Positions 5,649 through 6,941 of a stretch of DNA of 6,941 nucleotides are shown here, in pieces (within the stretch, counting starts at the first letter, position 1; each line of letters starts with the position of its first letter). The DNA is from Candidatus Magasanikiibacteriota bacterium (GTDB taxonomy: Bacteria; Patescibacteriota; Patescibacteriia; Magasanikbacterales; UBA10003). Made by a program: the position numbers and the translations under genes. The DNA lies in the NCBI GenBank assembly GCA_026396495.1, contig JAPLWR010000034.1, positions 1-6,941 on the forward strand, given 5' to 3'. The notes under the pieces were generated by a model that did no database searches, had not been told where the DNA came from, and saw only the letters and a list, made by a program, of their open reading frames with translations.

Positions 5649-5677
5649 ACACTAAAGCTAAATAGGATTTTGGTCAA
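5649..5677 (-). promoter_or_regulatory. weak candidate promoter for the 215-aa gene
   Basis: A good -35 TTGACC (5677 to 5672) lies 17 bases from a poor -10 TAGTGT (5654 to 5649, three of six consensus positions). It falls right after the typA terminator, where a promoter is expected. The -10 is too weak for a confident call, and leakage through the typA terminator is an alternative. Confidence 0.35.
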
Positions 5678-5680
5678 ATC

Positions 5681-5709
5681 AAAAAGCACTCCCTAATGGG
5701 AAGTGCTTT
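5681..5709 (-). terminator. intrinsic terminator of typA
   Basis: On the minus strand AAAGCACT (5709-5702) and CCC (5700-5698) pair with GGG (5693-5691) and AGTGCTTT (5690-5683). This makes an 11-bp stem with one bulged base (5701) and a four-base loop, followed by T residues (5685-5681). It lies 15 bases after the typA stop codon. Confidence 0.85.
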
Positions 5710-5724
5710 AAAATACAAGAAAAA

Positions 5725-6941
5725 TTATTTACCTCCTTTAGCAATACGTCGTCTGGCATTTTCATCTAAAACCACTTTTCTGATACGAATATTTTTAGGA
5801 GTAATTTCAACCAATTCATCATCGCCGATATATTCTAAGGAATCTTCCAAGTCCATGGGGCGTGGAGTATTAAAATGTTCTGCTCCCCCATCACCTTTAG
5901 AACGCATATTGGAAAGCTGTTTAGTTTTACAAACATTTACATGGATATCTCCTGTTCTGGCATTTTGTCCCACTACTTGACCTTTATAAACTTCAACAGC
6001 TGGACCGACAAATAAAATACCACGATCTTGCACATTTACCAAACCATACATATTAGTTATGCCAGTTTCATGTGCCACTAAAGAACCCTGATCTCTTTCT
6101 TTCCAATTACCTGGATCTGGTAAATATTTATGAAAATTAGTATTGATAATACCCATGCCACGGCTGTCAGTCATAAATTCACTGCGATAACCAAATAACC
6201 CACGAGTAGGAATAACAAATTCTAAATATACCACGCCTGTTTCAGTGCGCATTTCTTGTAATTCACCATGACGACTGCCTAACTTTTGCATGACTGATCC
6301 AGAATAGGCTTCGGGAACTTCAATATAAACTTTTTCGTAAGGGGTTAGTTTATGTCCATCAACTATTTTATTAATTACTTGTGGACGAGAAACTTGCAAC
6401 TCATAACCTTCACGGCGCATTCTTTCAATTAAAATTGCCAAATGTAATTCACCACGACCAGAAACTACCCAACCGCCTTCAGCATCATTATCTACTTTTA
6501 AGGCCATGTCTGTTTCTAATTCTTTTTGTAATCTTTCATTAATTTGACGAGAAGTACTGTACACACCTTCTTTGCCAGCAAAAGGTGAATCATTAACAGT
6601 AAAAGTCATTTTCACAGTTGGCTCTTCAATTTCTAATAATGGCAAAGCAACTGTATTAGTAACATCAGCAATAGTTTCTCCGATACTAATATCTGGGATT
6701 CCAGCAATAGCCACAATATCTCCAGCTTCGGCATCTTCTGTTTCTACACGACCTAACCCCACAAAGGTCATAAGAGACATCAAACGACATTTCTTCATTT
6801 GACCTTCGCGATTAATATGCATTACTTCCTGTTTGTTTTTCAAAACACCATTATTAATTCTGCCGGTAGCAATACGTCCTTTAAAATTATCATAGACAAT
6901 AGAGGTTACTAACATTTGCAAAGGAGCTTCTTTATCACCAG
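5725..6941 (-). CDS. typA: ribosome-associated GTPase TypA/BipA, N-terminus beyond window edge
   Basis: TypA/BipA is a translational GTPase related to EF-G that binds the ribosome and helps 50S assembly and stress adaptation. The open frame runs through the right edge, and the visible part begins GDKEAPLQMLV. It corresponds to the region after the GTPase domain, so the P-loop and other G motifs are outside the window. In order it shows the domain II barrel (IVYDNFKGRIATGRI, then EAGDIVAIAG), domain III with EPTVKMTFTVNDSPFAGKEG and SGRGELHLAILIERMRREG, domain V (GSVMQKLGSRHGELQEM, IPTRGLFGYRSEFMT), and the BipA-specific C-terminal domain with NMRSKGDG and DDELVEITPKNIRIRK. About 405 residues are visible of a family length near 600, ending in the usual basic tail RRRIAKGGK. 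A TTG near 6921 is an internal leucine, not the start. Codon use is AT-rich like the pilin genes. It ends with its own terminator before the 215-aa gene. Confidence 0.97.
   Translation of the reverse strand, partial: GDKEAPLQMLVTSIVYDNFKGRIATGRINNGVLKNKQEVMHINREGQMKKCRLMSLMTFVGLGRVETEDAEAGDIVAIAGIPDISIGETIADVTNTVALPLLEIEEPTVKMTFTVNDSPFAGKEGVYSTSRQINERLQKELETDMALKVDNDAEGGWVVSGRGELHLAILIERMRREGYELQVSRPQVINKIVDGHKLTPYEKVYIEVPEAYSGSVMQKLGSRHGELQEMRTETGVVYLEFVIPTRGLFGYRSEFMTDSRGMGIINTNFHKYLPDPGNWKERDQGSLVAHETGITNMYGLVNVQDRGILFVGPAVEVYKGQVVGQNARTGDIHVNVCKTKQLSNMRSKGDGGAEHFNTPRPMDLEDSLEYIGDDELVEITPKNIRIRKVVLDENARRRIAKGGK

Noticed and set aside
5696..6802. Plus-strand open frames opposite typA
   Set aside because: typA is unmistakable on the minus strand across this whole region, and the plus frames carry no supporting signals.

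Overview
The window looks like a chromosomal fragment of an AT-rich bacterium with compactly packed genes. The best guess is a member of the Candidate Phyla Radiation (Patescibacteria). That placement is an inference from three things: an operon of large prepilin-like proteins carrying carboxypeptidase-regulatory/Cna-B-like modules, resident genes that mostly lack Shine-Dalgarno sequences, and a divergent GalU. No rRNA or other phylogenetic marker is present to settle it. TypA at the right edge shows only that it is a bacterium. Stop codons TAA and TGA both sit at natural gene ends, so the standard bacterial code fits.

Layout from left to right: (1) positions 1-677, minus strand, most of galU (UTP-glucose-1-phosphate uridylyltransferase), cut at its C-terminus by the window edge and preceded by its own candidate extended -10 promoter. 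(2) Positions 768-4549, minus strand, a three-gene pilin operon read in the order 595-aa PilV-like modular prepilin, 204-aa PilW/PulJ-like prepilin, 462-aa PilX-like protein. The junctions are a 1-base gap and an 11-base overlap, and a strong extended -10 lies only 12 bases before the first ATG. (3) Positions 4584-4893, plus strand, a complete miniature transcription unit: sigma70-type promoter, perfect AGGAGG, a 67-aa very basic orphan protein and an intrinsic terminator. (4) Positions 4901-5677, minus strand, a convergent unit for a 215-aa secreted protein of unknown family with eight mature-region cysteines. (5) Positions 5681-6941, minus strand, the C-terminal two thirds of typA/bipA with its own terminator.

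The pilin genes probably supply minor or tip components of a type IV pilus or pseudopilus. The long C-terminal modules of the 595-aa protein would be exposed outside the cell and could bind a surface or host. GalU makes UDP-glucose for surface polysaccharide, and TypA is a ribosome-associated GTPase; neither has an obvious functional link to the pilins. The most unusual part is 4.6-5.6 kb: two unrecognised genes with about 50% G+C, mixed codon use and strong Shine-Dalgarno sites, set between AT-rich genes that lack such sites. They face each other across back-to-back terminators and look like an acquired or differently evolving pair. There is no CRISPR array, tRNA, rRNA or recognisable insertion sequence in the window. 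No intergenic stretch exceeds 300 bases.
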